Below the pieces are notes generated by a model that did not search any database, was not told the origin of the DNA, and saw only the letters and a program-made list of their open reading frames with translations. Made by a program: the position numbers and the translations under genes. DNA of 64,000 nucleotides from Gigaspora margarita (lineage: Eukaryota; Glomeromycota; Glomeromycetes; Diversisporales; Gigasporaceae), in NCBI GenBank assembly GCA_009809945.1, contig WTPW01000320.1, forward strand, positions 345,444 through 409,443, in the 5' to 3' direction. Of the stretch, positions 34,970 through 46,720 are shown one piece after another (positions within the stretch are counted from its first letter, which is position 1; each line of letters starts with the position of its first letter).

Positions 34970-37900
34970 TGAAATTATTTGCATTGTAGTAATACACCAA
35001 ACCTACAAGAACACTGATCATACTATAATCAAATTACAATTTGAGAAGTCTAGTGCTGTGAAATTTAAATTTGTTTTTCTTGGCAATACTCATTTATGGT
35101 CTATAATTGTATGAAAATTATTATTATTTGATATTGCCATTCTTCCAAAAAATAAAAAATAAAAATACTAGGAAAGTTTTTGAAAGCACTATTCTGAATA
35201 CTACATATTTATTGGCCAAGTTTAAAGTTTTTTAAATAGTTTAGTAGTCTAAATAGAAATATTGTGAATGAATAGTTTAGACAAAGAATTTATGATTTAT
35301 ACTATATAAAGATAGATTTTATAATATATAAGCTTTTAGCTATTAGCATATAATACTTAAATAAATGCAATAGATTACTTTTTTTCAATAGATATAATGG
35401 AAGTTCATTCATAGGATTGGAGAAAACTTGAGTCTCATTGGATGGTTAAATTATATACTTCTAAAATTTCAATAATCATTAATTGATACATGTAGCATTT
35501 GAGACATTTTTGCTCTTAAAAATAAGAATTTGATTTGGATTTATTAACATAAATAACATAAATACAGTAAATAGAAAGTTTATAACTTCAAAATTGTTTG
35601 CTCAAAGGATAGAATATATAAAAGTTAAACTTTATAATGAATATATAAACATGCAAGAATTGCAAGTACAGTACATAGCTAGGTGACTGCTTAAATATTA
35701 ACGAATAAAAGAAACAAGTAGAATTCTAAATTTTGTAGGCATTTTCTCTATAAAAGGATTATGTGGCCTTTTAAATTTAATTAAGTTTTTTTTCATAGAA
35801 ATAAGCTATCATACAACTTTTGTCACTTTAAAACATAGCCATCACCTTCCTAAACTCAGAAGTATAATCTCCAAATTTCTAAACATATTGATGATTGATA
35901 TGTAATATCACAGCTTTTCAGAAAATTAGCATTATAAAATCTAATTTGTACTTGTGGATATATATTTTTTTTGATACAATAAACATGTCTAAAAAGTTAA
36001 AATCCTAGCATCTCCAGTATTACAGTATTATAGTATCACAAAATAACTCTGGAATATCATTTTGAGATATATAATTTAAAGAGACAATAATTGGATTCAA
36101 ACTCTTGCATTCATATATATTAATATCAATAAATTTAGCATCTTAAAAAAAAATCTTCATCTTAGCCAAGCATTGTAAAAACCCAATTACATTAAATACA
36201 AAAATATGACTCTGCTAGTTATTTCTGTATGACTATAAGTTATTTTGTTTATTAATATTTACAATCATTGTATTTTCTCTTTTTCACATATAGAATTTTC
36301 TTTGAGTAGCACAGAAGTTACAAAATACTAATTATTTTCAGAGTTTTACGAAAGTGAAGATGATTTACAATTACATGCATCACTGTAAATCTTTCCTTTC
36401 TATTCTGTTAAAACAGAAGTTAAGTAGATTCAGAATTTATATAAAACAAGCATTTTGGGGTTGATTTGATCATATGTACACCCATGCCCTAATCCTGATT
36501 TAACTATAAAATTCCTAAAATTCGTTCCTACATACACCATTTATATTCCAGCAACAGTAAAATACAAATAGTATCAGAACATAGCAGAAAAACTATTTCT
36601 ATGCAAAGTAAGACTAACATTCCAATTTAATATATTTTATATACAACACATATTTGTTTAATATAACAATGTATATTTAAAATCAATTGATACTAATAAT
36701 GCTAGTTGAACTTTTGTAATACTGGTTTTTTGTATATAACATGATGAAAATTGCATCTGATTTACTGAAACTTATGCAAATTTACATGTATTGTAAAATT
36801 GTAATTCATGTAATGAACCTAATTACAATCAAGCAGGTATTAAGTAATAATATTAGCCAACTATATTATAACAAACTATCAAATTATTAGTTGGGCAGTT
36901 TACTTAGTATATAAGCTTAGTGAATAGACTCATCTCAACACATGATTTACAATTAAGTTCAGAAGAGATTCAAATCATTTGATTGAAACAATTCATTTGA
37001 ATTTATTTGAATTTATTCAAATTATTTGAATCAACAAATTTAAATTATTATTTATCAATATAGTTATATAGGTACCAGATTAACCAATGACATGTTCTTT
37101 AATTGTTTTTGCAATTGGATTTTTTAAGAGCTGAGTTTGAGAAATAATAAACTTGATAGTCCGAAATCTAGTTCTATAATACACCTAGTATCAGCACCAA
37201 AATCATATACTTAGTCGCTTCTTGAATTTTAATCTGATATTAATAAAATAATAACAGAATCACAAGATCTATTTTTGATTAATCAAAGTTTATTTATTCA
37301 AATTGTTTATTAAAAAATTTTATCTTAACTATTGTTACTATGGAATATAAGATTTTTAAAGAAGTGATTGAATTTTTATTTATTCAAATTGTTCATCAGA
37401 ATTTATTTAATTTTTCACTACAAATTCTAAGTCAGATAATCTTTGAATTTAGATATTTAAAATATATTTCCAAATTCAAAATTTTTTAATAAACATATAT
37501 AAAGCTTAAATCTGAATTTATGCTGCCAGTAAAAAGTGCTTTTATTGCATCCATTTCAAGTTTTTGGAAGCTTTTTTGAATATTCAAAATCTTTAATATC
37601 ATCTACCATTTTTTGGATAGGTGTAAAGTCTGATTCAATGTTTTGAAGCCATTTCTTTTATTTCAGAAGATTATTAGACTTTTAAAAGCAATCAATTACC
37701 TAAAACATAATGAAATAGATTTATTAATACAAGAAATATAGAACTAAATATATATATATATATAATAAAATAAAATAAAAAACTATACTTACTGAAAAAT
37801 TCTTTAATATTTCTGATTCGGAGTTACTATCTTCTGTACCTGAATCTTCATTATATATATTTTGGCTCTCTGAATTTACTAGATAGATCACTAGGTTGAC

Positions 37901-39120
37901 TTGTGTGCAATTAGTTAGACCTAATATTCAAGTATTTTACTACAAAGTTTATTTAACCTCTATAATAAAAAGAATATTACGAATTTCATTGTACCTAAAT
38001 TAAAATAAATATTTAGAGTTTTTAAACATTGTATACAAAAAACCATATAATACAATAAAAACCTTTCAAAAAAATGATGCATCCATTTTTCCAAGTGGAT
38101 TAACAAGATTCTTGCACTTCAAAAACTATTTTTAATAAGTAAGATTAGATTATATCAAATTTTGATAATAAATACTTGTTTATGTTTTTTTTATATGTAG
38201 TTAACTTATTCTACTAAATTTTGATTCTTTATTCCATGATAGTAATATATGTCATTTAAGAGTAATTGAAACTGATATAACTATATTGTTTTAGTAAGAA
38301 CATAACAAACAAGATCAATATGTAGAAGATGAATTAATAAACTCATTTTTTGCAATAGGTATTAGCATATAATGATAAAAATGAAGTTCTATATATTCAA
38401 GCACTTTATTGTTTAATGATGCCTCTAAAAATACTTTATTGCATTGGGTTTTATATTGCTACAATATATTTTTCTTTCTACATTGGATTGATAACTAGAT
38501 GCTTAGCATTTGAATTTTATCAAATAATTATTGTTTTGATATTTGATACAAGTTTTTGTGCAATAGAATATTGAATATGCATTATTTACATAATTGGATA
38601 TTTACATTTTCCAGATTGCTTAAATACTAGATATCTAAAAAAAATCTTTGTCTGTAAACAAGATCTCAATATTAATATTTAATTTATTAATTTTTTAAAC
38701 CAACTTGTTATAATCATTTATATATTCTTAGTTTTGTTACTTGCAATACATTAGAAAATTTTTTAAACAGATATTAATTGATATATAACAGTTAATTGTT
38801 TTATATTGATTAAAATATAATGTTATATATCAATTAACTGGTTAAAAATCGATATATATCTATAAGCAATATATATTATTTTTTATATAAATTGTTATAT
38901 ATCTATAAATCGATTATAATCATAATTATTTGGATTGATGTATAATGATTAATTGTTATATAACAGTCAGCAAAAAAATGACCAGATCTTTAATAATATG
39001 ATAAATTATAAGTCATTAGCCTTTATTTTTCAGGTTATATCAATGATCAACTTTACATATTACAATCTACTATTTAACTTTACATGTTATGATCTATATT
39101 ACAATTTGTAAATAATCTAC
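34970..39120. other. Gene-poor spacer
   Basis: AT-rich sequence with no transposon ends found. A short TTTGAATTTATT repeat lies near 36990-37030, and an AT dinucleotide run followed by AAAAT repeats at 37750-37780. Two exon-like stretches at 37560-37922 are listed separately. Confidence 0.5.
37560..37922 (-). pseudogene. Exon-like remnant of an unrecognised gene
   Basis: On the minus strand an open stretch of about 44 codons (37922-37790) follows ATTAG and encodes NEDSGTEDSNSESEILKNF, then meets a strong donor, CAG/GTAAGTATAG. After an AT-rich gap comes KKWLQNIESDFTPIQKMVDD and DIKDFEYSKKLPK (about 37675-37565). The two pieces look like exons of one gene, but a stop lies near the second junction. 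Family unknown. Confidence 0.35.
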
Positions 39121-39144
39121 TTTTATTCAAATTTAAAAGTTTTT

Positions 39145-39725
39145 TTTTGGTACATACAAAAAATAAGTACATGCTTTGTCAAAAAGGTGCATTGGAAAAA
39201 ATCTTAGAGCCAGAACTGGTACAAAAGATAAGTACCAGTTTCTTATTTTATATTCTTGATATTTTTTTCTTTTATTCTTACTAATATTTTGCTTCTTTTT
39301 TAGGTTTGTGCTTTGACATAAAAGGTGCAATAGAGATCTTGAATGGAGTTTCAAAGACCAGGACTGTATACAAAAAAAAATGTATAGCTTTTTCTTGTTT
39401 GTTCTTTTTGGCTTTTGATATTATTCGTTTACTAACATTTTTTTCTGTGCCATGTTTTGTTGACATATTGAAATGGTACTGGGAATAGAGATTTGAAAAC
39501 TGTGACTATATACAAAAAAAACATATGCTCTTTTTTTTTGTTTGTTCTTTTTGTTTTTTGATATTATTCGGTTACTAACTTTTTTTTTCTGTACCATATT
39601 TCATCAATGTATTGAAATAGTACTGGGAATAGATATTTGAAAACTCTGACTATATACAAAAAAATGTATAGCTTTTTGTTTGTTCTTTTTGTCTTTTGAT
39701 ATTATTCATTTACTAACCTTTTTTT
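39145..39725. repeat. Tandem repeat of about 155 bp, three to four units
   Basis: TGTTCTTTTTG followed by TTTTGATATTATTC recurs near 39400, 39545 and 39690, with TGAAATGGTACTGGGAATAG-type sequence between. A more diverged unit lies at 39145-39300. Open frames here on both strands follow the repeat and are not called genes. Confidence 0.7.
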
Positions 39726-40142
39726 AGAAAATTCTACGCATCACTAGCTAGAGATGCTTAGCTTATACATCTCTGGCCCAAAACTACACCTAATCATATG
39801 ATTTTAATTAGGGTTTGGATTACATAGTGATGGGTTAGAGTAGGACTCCAGACATCTCTCATATAGGTCATAACTGATCTGCATAAATTTAGACATTTTT
39901 GCTACCCCTAAAATCAAGTAAATTTGCTAAAAGTTGGATTATTATATATTAACTTTATAGTAATTTGCTAAAAACTAAATTACCATATCTATTTTTATAA
40001 ATCAAAATAATGTATATATTTTTGAGTGCTGAACAAATTTTCTTAGAGCACAAAGTTAGAATCAATTAGTAAAATTTTGAGAATCAGAGAATTTTTTGTA
40101 TTTTTATTAATAAAATTATATAAAATATTATGAGTTTTACTA

Positions 40143-40480
40143 AAATGCACCTATGGTGTTTTACACCATGTTACACAAAACTATTAGAAAAGCCCATCAA
40201 AATTTAAAATCTGGTGTAACATAAAATTTCGTTTTTTGTTTATTTTTTTAAAAAAACATTCATATCTCAAAATTTTGCTTATGAAACCAACTTTGGGGCT
40301 CTAATAAAAAAAATTCCTTGCTAAATTTTGTATATACTAATGCCCTAATAAAATCCCAGGCCTCACTCTAACCCTAAAGTAATCAAAATTTTTTTTTTGG
40401 TTATAAAAATTTATTTTTTTGTTTTTGTTACACAGATTTGCAAATCTAATTTACCTATGGTGATAAAACACCATAAGTGC
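40143..40480. mobile_element. Nested inverted-repeat element
   Basis: The left end AAATGCACCTATGGTGTTTT pairs with complement AAACGCACTTATGGTGTTTT. It contains CACTCTAACCCTAAAG, as do other short elements here. It splits one palindrome of the surrounding hAT-like element. The target duplication is not resolved. Confidence 0.6.
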
Positions 40481-40634
40481 GTTTTATAATAATTGAAATA
40501 TTATAATTCTCAAATTTTACTAATTTATTTTAATATTGTGCTCTAAGAAAATTTGTTCAGCACATAAAAATATATTATTCTGGCATAGTTAGTTTTATAT
40601 TTCTTGAAAATTTAAGAGAAGATGCATAATTTTT

Positions 40635-41053
40635 NNNNNNNNNNNNNNNNNNNNNNNNNNNNNNNNNNNNNNNNNNNNNNNNNNNNNNNNNNNNNNNNNN
40701 NNNNNNNNNNNNNNNNNNNNNNNNNNNNNNNNNNNNNNNNNNNNNNNNNNNNNNNNNNNNNNNNNNNNNNNNNNNNNNNNNNNNNNNNNNNNNNNNNNNN
40801 NNNNNNNNNNNNNNNNNNNNNNNNNNNNNNNNNNNNNNNNNNNNNNNNNNNNNNNNNNNNNNNNNNNNNNNNNNNNNNNNNNNNNNNNNNNNNNNNNNNN
40901 NNNNNNNNNNNNNNNNNNNNNNNNNNNNNNNNNNNNNNNNNNNNNNNNNNNNNNNNNNNNNNNNNNNNNNNNNNNNNNNNNNNNNNNNNNNNNNNNNNNN
41001 NNNNNNNNNNNNNNNNNNNNNNNNNNNNNNNNNNNNNNNNNNNNNNNNNNNNN
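40635..41053. other. Assembly gap, 419 N
   Basis: It lies inside alternating inverted repeats, which probably explains the failed assembly. An open frame across it is an artefact. Confidence 0.95.
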
Positions 41054-41724
41054 TTTTACTAATTGATTCTAATTTTTTTCACTAAGAAAACTTGTTCAGC
41101 ACATGAAAATACATTATTTTGGCATTTTTTTTTTTATATTTCTTGAAAATTTAAGAGAAGATGCTTTATTTTTGGTTTTTTTTTTAAAAAATCAAAAATT
41201 AAGCATATTCTCTTAAATTTTCAAGAAATATTTTTTTTAATATGCTGGAATAATGTATTTTATGTGCTGAACAAGTTTTCTTAGTTTTTTTTATTAGAAT
41301 CAATTAGTAAAATTTTTGAGAATCATAGAATTTTTAGTTTTTTTATTAATAAAATTATATAAAATATTATAATTCTCAAAATTTTACTAATTGATTCTAA
41401 TATTTTGCTCTAAGAAAACTTATGCAGCACATAAAAATACATTATTCCAGCATATTTACTTTTATATTTCTTGAAAAATGTAGGTAATTTGCTAAAAAAA
41501 TAAAATATAACATGCATAAAATTGCTGTAATTTGCCAAAATGCTTTATATAACCTTTTTTAAAATTAATCTCAATTTGCTAAAACTTAAATTTGGACCTC
41601 AGACCAAATTTTCTGCAATTTGCTAAAAAAAATATGACATATATCAGAGATGTCCGGGGTCCTGTTAGAGTGAGCTACTATAAGTCAAATTACACTTCTG
41701 GCATTTTTAATTAGTGCTTTGAAT

Positions 41725-42048
41725 GGGTGCTGGTCAAAATCCCGACAAACAGAATCCCAACAGGTCATAATCCCGACAAAAAAATCCTGACAGTAAAAAT
41801 CCTGACAAATCCCGACAACAAAAAATTATAAAGTTTATTTAAGTTAGGGTAGGGTTAGGCGAGTGCATAGGTTAGGGTTAGGGTGTGCGCCTAGGTTAGG
41901 GTTTGGGTTTAGGCGATTATATAGTAAAATTGCTCAACGAACACTTTTTTAATTGTCGGGATTTGTCAGGATTTTTGATTGTCGGGATTTTTTTGTCGGG
42001 ATTATGACCTGTCGGGATTCTGTTTGTCAGGATTCTGACCCAAACCCC
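41725..42048. mobile_element. MITE with 85-bp inverted ends and telomere-like core
   Basis: The ends (GGTCAAAATCCCGACAAACA / complement GGTCAGAATCCTGACAAACA) extend about 85 bp through repeated AATCCCGACA motifs. The flanks TTTGAAT and TTCGAAT suggest a 7-8-bp target duplication with one mismatch. The core at 41837-41915 has GGTTAGGGTTAGGG and similar units. Confidence 0.75.
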
Positions 42049-42337
42049 TTCGAATAAATAGTGTATAAAAATTGTTACTTTTGATACTTATCTACAGTAA
42101 TAAGAAAAGAAATTTTATAAAAATTATAAATTATTTCTTTAATTAAAAATATTTAAATTTGCGAAAAATATAATTTAAATTTTTTATTTATAATTTAAAA
42201 TAAATTTTACGAATATAATTTCATTTCTAAATATTATTAAATATATAAATTTTTTAAAAAAATAAATCAAAAACATTCATATAGTTCTGAAATTGAAATG
42301 GTTTAAAGGGTAATGGACTTTGAAACTCAATAATATA

Positions 42338-42491
42338 CCTCGCTAGATGAATAACCTCTCTAAATGCTTGGCTTAGCTTAGTCTCAACTCGTATGTACTT
42401 ATAGATATTTACCTCTTTAAAAATTTATACCCAACTAAATGCAGGCTTTTATAGGCCTCTTGATTATGCATTTAGAGAGGGTCCGACTGCA
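42338..42491. mobile_element. Old MITE relic downstream of the kinase gene, copy B
   Basis: Counterpart of 2930-3103; the right end reads GCATTTAGAGAGGGTCCGAC. It marks the left edge of copy B. Confidence 0.6.
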
Positions 42492-42559
42492 TAAATTTCA
42501 TTTTATATGGAACCACTCTGATTTAAACAAAAAATATAAAAAATAAAAAAAACTACCCC

Positions 42560-44936
42560 TTAATAACTATTAGGAATCTCCATGGTTTTTATTTGGTTAC
42601 TACCTTTTAATTTCAGTAGACTATCAGTGCTATTTCGCATGTTGATGGGCTTTGAGGAGTATATTTGATCCGGGTGTATTTTCATCACAGGATTTGGTCT
42701 GATCTTGTCAGCTTCTAGAAATTGCATTTTAATTTCATCTATGTCGATTGAATTTTCAACACTTCTTTGCCATTTATAAAGTTTACTCGTTATATCTACT
42801 GCGGTAGGCCGTTTTTGAGGATCAGGATCCATGCATCGTTTCGCTAATTCTATATAGCAATCAGGAGTTCCATGGGCAAACTCAGGTCTTAAACCCATAC
42901 AAATTTTTATTGCAAGATCCTCAAAATCATGGCCATCAAAGGCTCTAGATCCTGTTGATATTTCTGTCATAATTATTCCTAACGAATAAATATCTGCTGA
43001 TTGTGTAAATGTTATTTTCCTAGTTAAGCCTTCATTAAACAATGCTTGTTGTTCTTGTTGTATTAAAATTTCAGGAGCAACGTAGGGCAAGACCCCATAT
43101 AATCCTCCTGATTTATTTTCCATTGATGTTGTAAGTCCCAGATCCGTAACATATGCGTTATCAATATCATCCTGTAAAATGTTGCCACTATGTAAATCTT
43201 TATGGATAAATCCTTTAAAATGAATCATATCAAGATCAAAAGTTATACATTGCAATAATTTTAATTTTTTCTTCCAATCAATTTGTGATACCTCGTAAAG
43301 ATTATTACTTAAAGATTTTTTCCTAGCATATTCTAAAACTAGAACATAGTTTCCTTCATCGTCTTTGGATATCCCAAAGTACTTTAAAAATGATGGATAT
43401 ACGTATCTAATTTCACAAAATATTCTTAATTCTTCTATAAATTCCTTACGATTATCTGAATTAAGTTTTTTAAGTGCAACAGGTGTATGTAAATCTCTAC
43501 TTTTATCGATCCAATTTGCGCGATAAACAATCGCAAATCCGCCTTTTCCTATACTTATAATGCGATTAAACTCTTCATAAGGAATCCATGGTAATTGATA
43601 TTTATTTTCAATCAGCATCATTTTTAAATTTTCATCAATATCGAATTTTTCACATGCAAATTTATATTTGACTTTAAAAAAAAATATAAATAATTAATAA
43701 TCAATAATAATAAAATTATTAAATTAATAAATTTAATACCTACTTGTTACCGATTCGTTATATCTAGTTATTTAAAAAGTCAAATTAATATATAGTGTTT
43801 TTTGAATATATAATTTAAAAAAAAATTTTACCTTTGATACCAATAATTAGCTTTTTGTATATTTCTATCTACCCCGATTCCGTTTCGATAACATTGAGCA
43901 ACTTGAAAAGTTCCACAAATTTCACACGTGCTAGCAAGTTTTAGAAAAAATTCAAAAGCTTTGTGCTCATCTTTTGAGACTCCATTTCCATAAAGATAGC
44001 AACTTCCTGTTCCTGCATCATCACCCATATCAGCAGATTTTTGATAATAAAAGAATGCCTTATGTTCATCCTTTTCAACTCCAATTCCATTTTCATAACA
44101 ATATCCAACATTATATATTCCTTTAACGTCACCCATATCAGCAGATTTTTGATAATAAAAGAATGCCTTATGTTCATCATTTTCAACTCCAATTCCTTTT
44201 TCATAACAAAAGAATGCCTTATTTTCATCCTTTTCAACTCCAAACCCTTGATAATAACAAATACCAACATTAAAGATTCCGTTAATGTTATCCATATCAG
44301 TAGATTTTTGATAATAAAAGAATGCCTTATCTTCATCTTTTTCAACTCCAATTCTATTTTGATAACATAAACCAACATTAAGATTCCGTCAACGTTACCC
44401 ATATCTGCAGATTTTTGATAATAAAAGAATGCCTTATGTTCATCCTTTTCAACTCCAATTCCATTTTCATAACACCAACCAACATTATATATTCCGTTAA
44501 CGTTACCCATATCAGCAGATTTTTGAATATAAATGAATGCCTTATGCTCATCCTTTTCAATTCCAATTCCATTTTGATAACAATATCCAACATTATATAT
44601 TCCTTTAACGTCACCCATATCAGCAGATTTTTGATAATAAAAGAATGCCTTATGTTCATCCTTTTCAACTCCAATTCCATTTTCATAACAATAACCAACA
44701 TCGAAGATTGCGATAGAATAACCCATGTTTGCGGCTTTAATGTATAATTCAAACGCCTTTTTTTCATCCTTATTCACATTATTGCCTTTTTGGTAATTAT
44801 ATCCCAAATTACGAAGTTCAGAAGGACTTGTCAAATTCATATTTACGTTATTTCGCTTAAAAGACTCGATAGAATTCAAATTTGAACATACTTTTTCTAA
44901 ATGCTTTATATACTTGTTACATTTTTTTGCATTCAT
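42560..44936 (-). CDS. Sel1-repeat/TKL kinase fusion, copy B (Sel1 part frameshifted)
   Basis: Proposed exons are 44936-43832, 43763-43744 and 43671-42560, with splice sites as in copy A. The kinase exon is fully open and very similar to A: GKGGFAIVYRANW, ALKKL, HKDLHSGNIL, DLG and APEIL are all present. The N-terminus starts 91 bases further upstream than in A (MNAKKCNKYIKHLEKVCSNL, basic, possibly helical). A one-base loss near 44381 shifts the frame between Sel1 units; the true frame resumes in 44295-43828. Two Sel1 units are also shortened (ENDEHKAF after EKGIG; DAGTGSCY). Either the protein is truncated before the kinase, the kinase is made from an internal start, or the base is an assembly error in near-identical repeats. 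Confidence 0.75.
43744..43763 (-). other. 20-nt microexon, copy B
   Basis: Same position, length and splice signals (AACTAG before, GTAGGT after) as the copy A microexon. One difference, silent in the joined frame. Confidence 0.75.
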
Positions 44937-44944
44937 CTATATTT

Positions 44945-46720
44945 AGTATAGATCTGTACTTATATGATTGTAACACGAAATCTTAAAGAAATTCTATGCA
45001 GTTCTTGCGATATAACAGTATAACAGCAAGTATATTATACCAAAATAATCCATTTTAATAATTTATATGTGTAATGTTTTGTATTCTTGTATTATACGTA
45101 CTCTAAATCGTATCGTACATGTAAATGTAATAGTGATAGTAATCAATTATAAAATATTAATTTTTGTACATATTTGATATGTACAGCATTAGATCATCTA
45201 GGTTAATAATTGTAGTAGGTATAAAGACAATTTTATCTATTAATCCTATAGTGTTCTTCTTCTCTCCTAATAATTATAAGATTTTTATTTTTTGATTGCC
45301 CATCGAATGTTTTTTTTTTTACCAGACAATTGAACTGATAATCACTGATCGTCGAATGTCAACGGAAAGACTAACGAAAAGATTGGAACGTCTAACTAAA
45401 AATTGGACAACATTAACTGATAAATCATAATTAAAAATTGCAGTAATATGAGAAATGAGAATGAAATATCTTTTGTTAGAATATGTAATCAAATAAAATT
45501 ATACAGAAATTGACTTGAATAATAATAATATTACTATTTTCATAGCAAACCCATTTGTGTAAACACACGTATGAATATTTAAAAACCTGAAGTTATTATT
45601 TACATTAATTCGAATAAATCCATTTGTATGCATAAATTGTCAATACTTATTTTTTAATCTATTTATGAAACTCGCAATTGTTATTTTGTTATGATTAATT
45701 AATTTTAAATTCTGCTTACTTAACAATGTACTTAACACATGCAATTATCACATGCACTTAACACATGCAAAAAATATTTATCACTTTTTGCTGACATCAT
45801 TTTCGTAAAGAAGAGAAAAACATGATAGTTAAGAATTTTTAGTTGAAAGTCATTTCGGCATAAATGTTGTTTGATAAAGTAATAGTAAAACATTCGAATA
45901 TTATCTACAAGATACAAATTTAATTGATATTTCAAGTAGCAGAATTATAACATGACATGCTAAGGGTTGATGTATAACGGGAAGTGTAAGTATTTCCACT
46001 GTATTTTTGTTATTTTTGCGGATATGACGTTAAATAAATTAAGGAAATGATCTCAAGAATGTTCGAACGTAATACAATTGTGACCCTAAAAGTTCGAATT
46101 TACTATAATATTGACCGGATTAAATACATAATTCTTGTTCATTCGTTTTTTTTGTTTTGAAATATATAATGCTCGATGTAAAACAAGATGTCTTAATTTT
46201 TATTATCTACTAAATAGATTCGAAATCAACTTTTTGATCAATTCAAAATTCTCCAATTACTTAGAATAACTTAGAATCACTTAAATGAGGTTTAAAATTT
46301 CATTTTAACATAATTATATTCTAAACGCAATATTAGATTTGTATTCTGATTGATCAATTAAAATTTAATAATTATACGAATTTTTGACTTTTTTTAGTTT
46401 ATATTTTTTTGTTTTTGTCTTCCAATTTTTAAATTCAGAACTCAAAAATAATTGAAGATCTTTAAGGTGGCTTATAGAATAACTTGAAATCTGGCATAAA
46501 CTCTTTGCATATGATATTATACGACTTGAGTTTTTTTAAAAACAACTTAAGCTATATTCATACGCTAAAAAATACAGTACAATATTTATAAATCTAATTC
46601 CAATGCATAATATTTAAACATTATTATTTTCAATTTTTAATTATAATATTGATTTTAATATTATATGCAGCAAATCAAAAAGCTTTAATGTTAAAACATC
46701 TAATAATAAGTATTCTTAAT
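44945..46720. other. Spacer between the Sel1-kinase gene and the VIT-vWA relic, copy B
   Basis: It aligns with 6522-7160, 12038-12080 and 18181-19484 of copy A as one unbroken stretch. It therefore holds the empty sites of the LTR element (near 45610), the LINE (45651-45664) and the TTAA element (46614-46617). No gene seen. Confidence 0.7.

Larger units (their letters stand above)
39842..41663. mobile_element. hAT-like element built of alternating inverted modules
   Basis: The ends are AGGACTCCAGACATCTCT and complement AGGACCCCGGACATCTCT, flanked by a perfect 8-bp duplication, GTTAGAGT (39834-39841, 41664-41671). Inside, a module of about 130 bp (TTTTACTAATTGATTCTAAT then AAGAAAACTTGTTCAGCAC) appears at least five times in alternating orientation: about 40020-40100, 40500-40634, 41054-41170, 41190-41330 and 41370-41480. 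A 419-N gap and a nested element interrupt it. Confidence 0.8.

Noticed and set aside
39306-39488. Overlapping 60-codon frames on both strands
   Set aside because: They lie in a T-rich tandem repeat of about 155 bp and show no domain.
40622-41062. 146-codon open frame
   Set aside because: It consists almost wholly of N and is an artefact of the assembly gap. The same applies to frames at 10723-11027.
41837-41915. Telomere or subtelomere
   Set aside because: The TTAGGG-like units are few, imperfect and enclosed by the inverted ends of a short transposon, with gene-bearing sequence on both sides.
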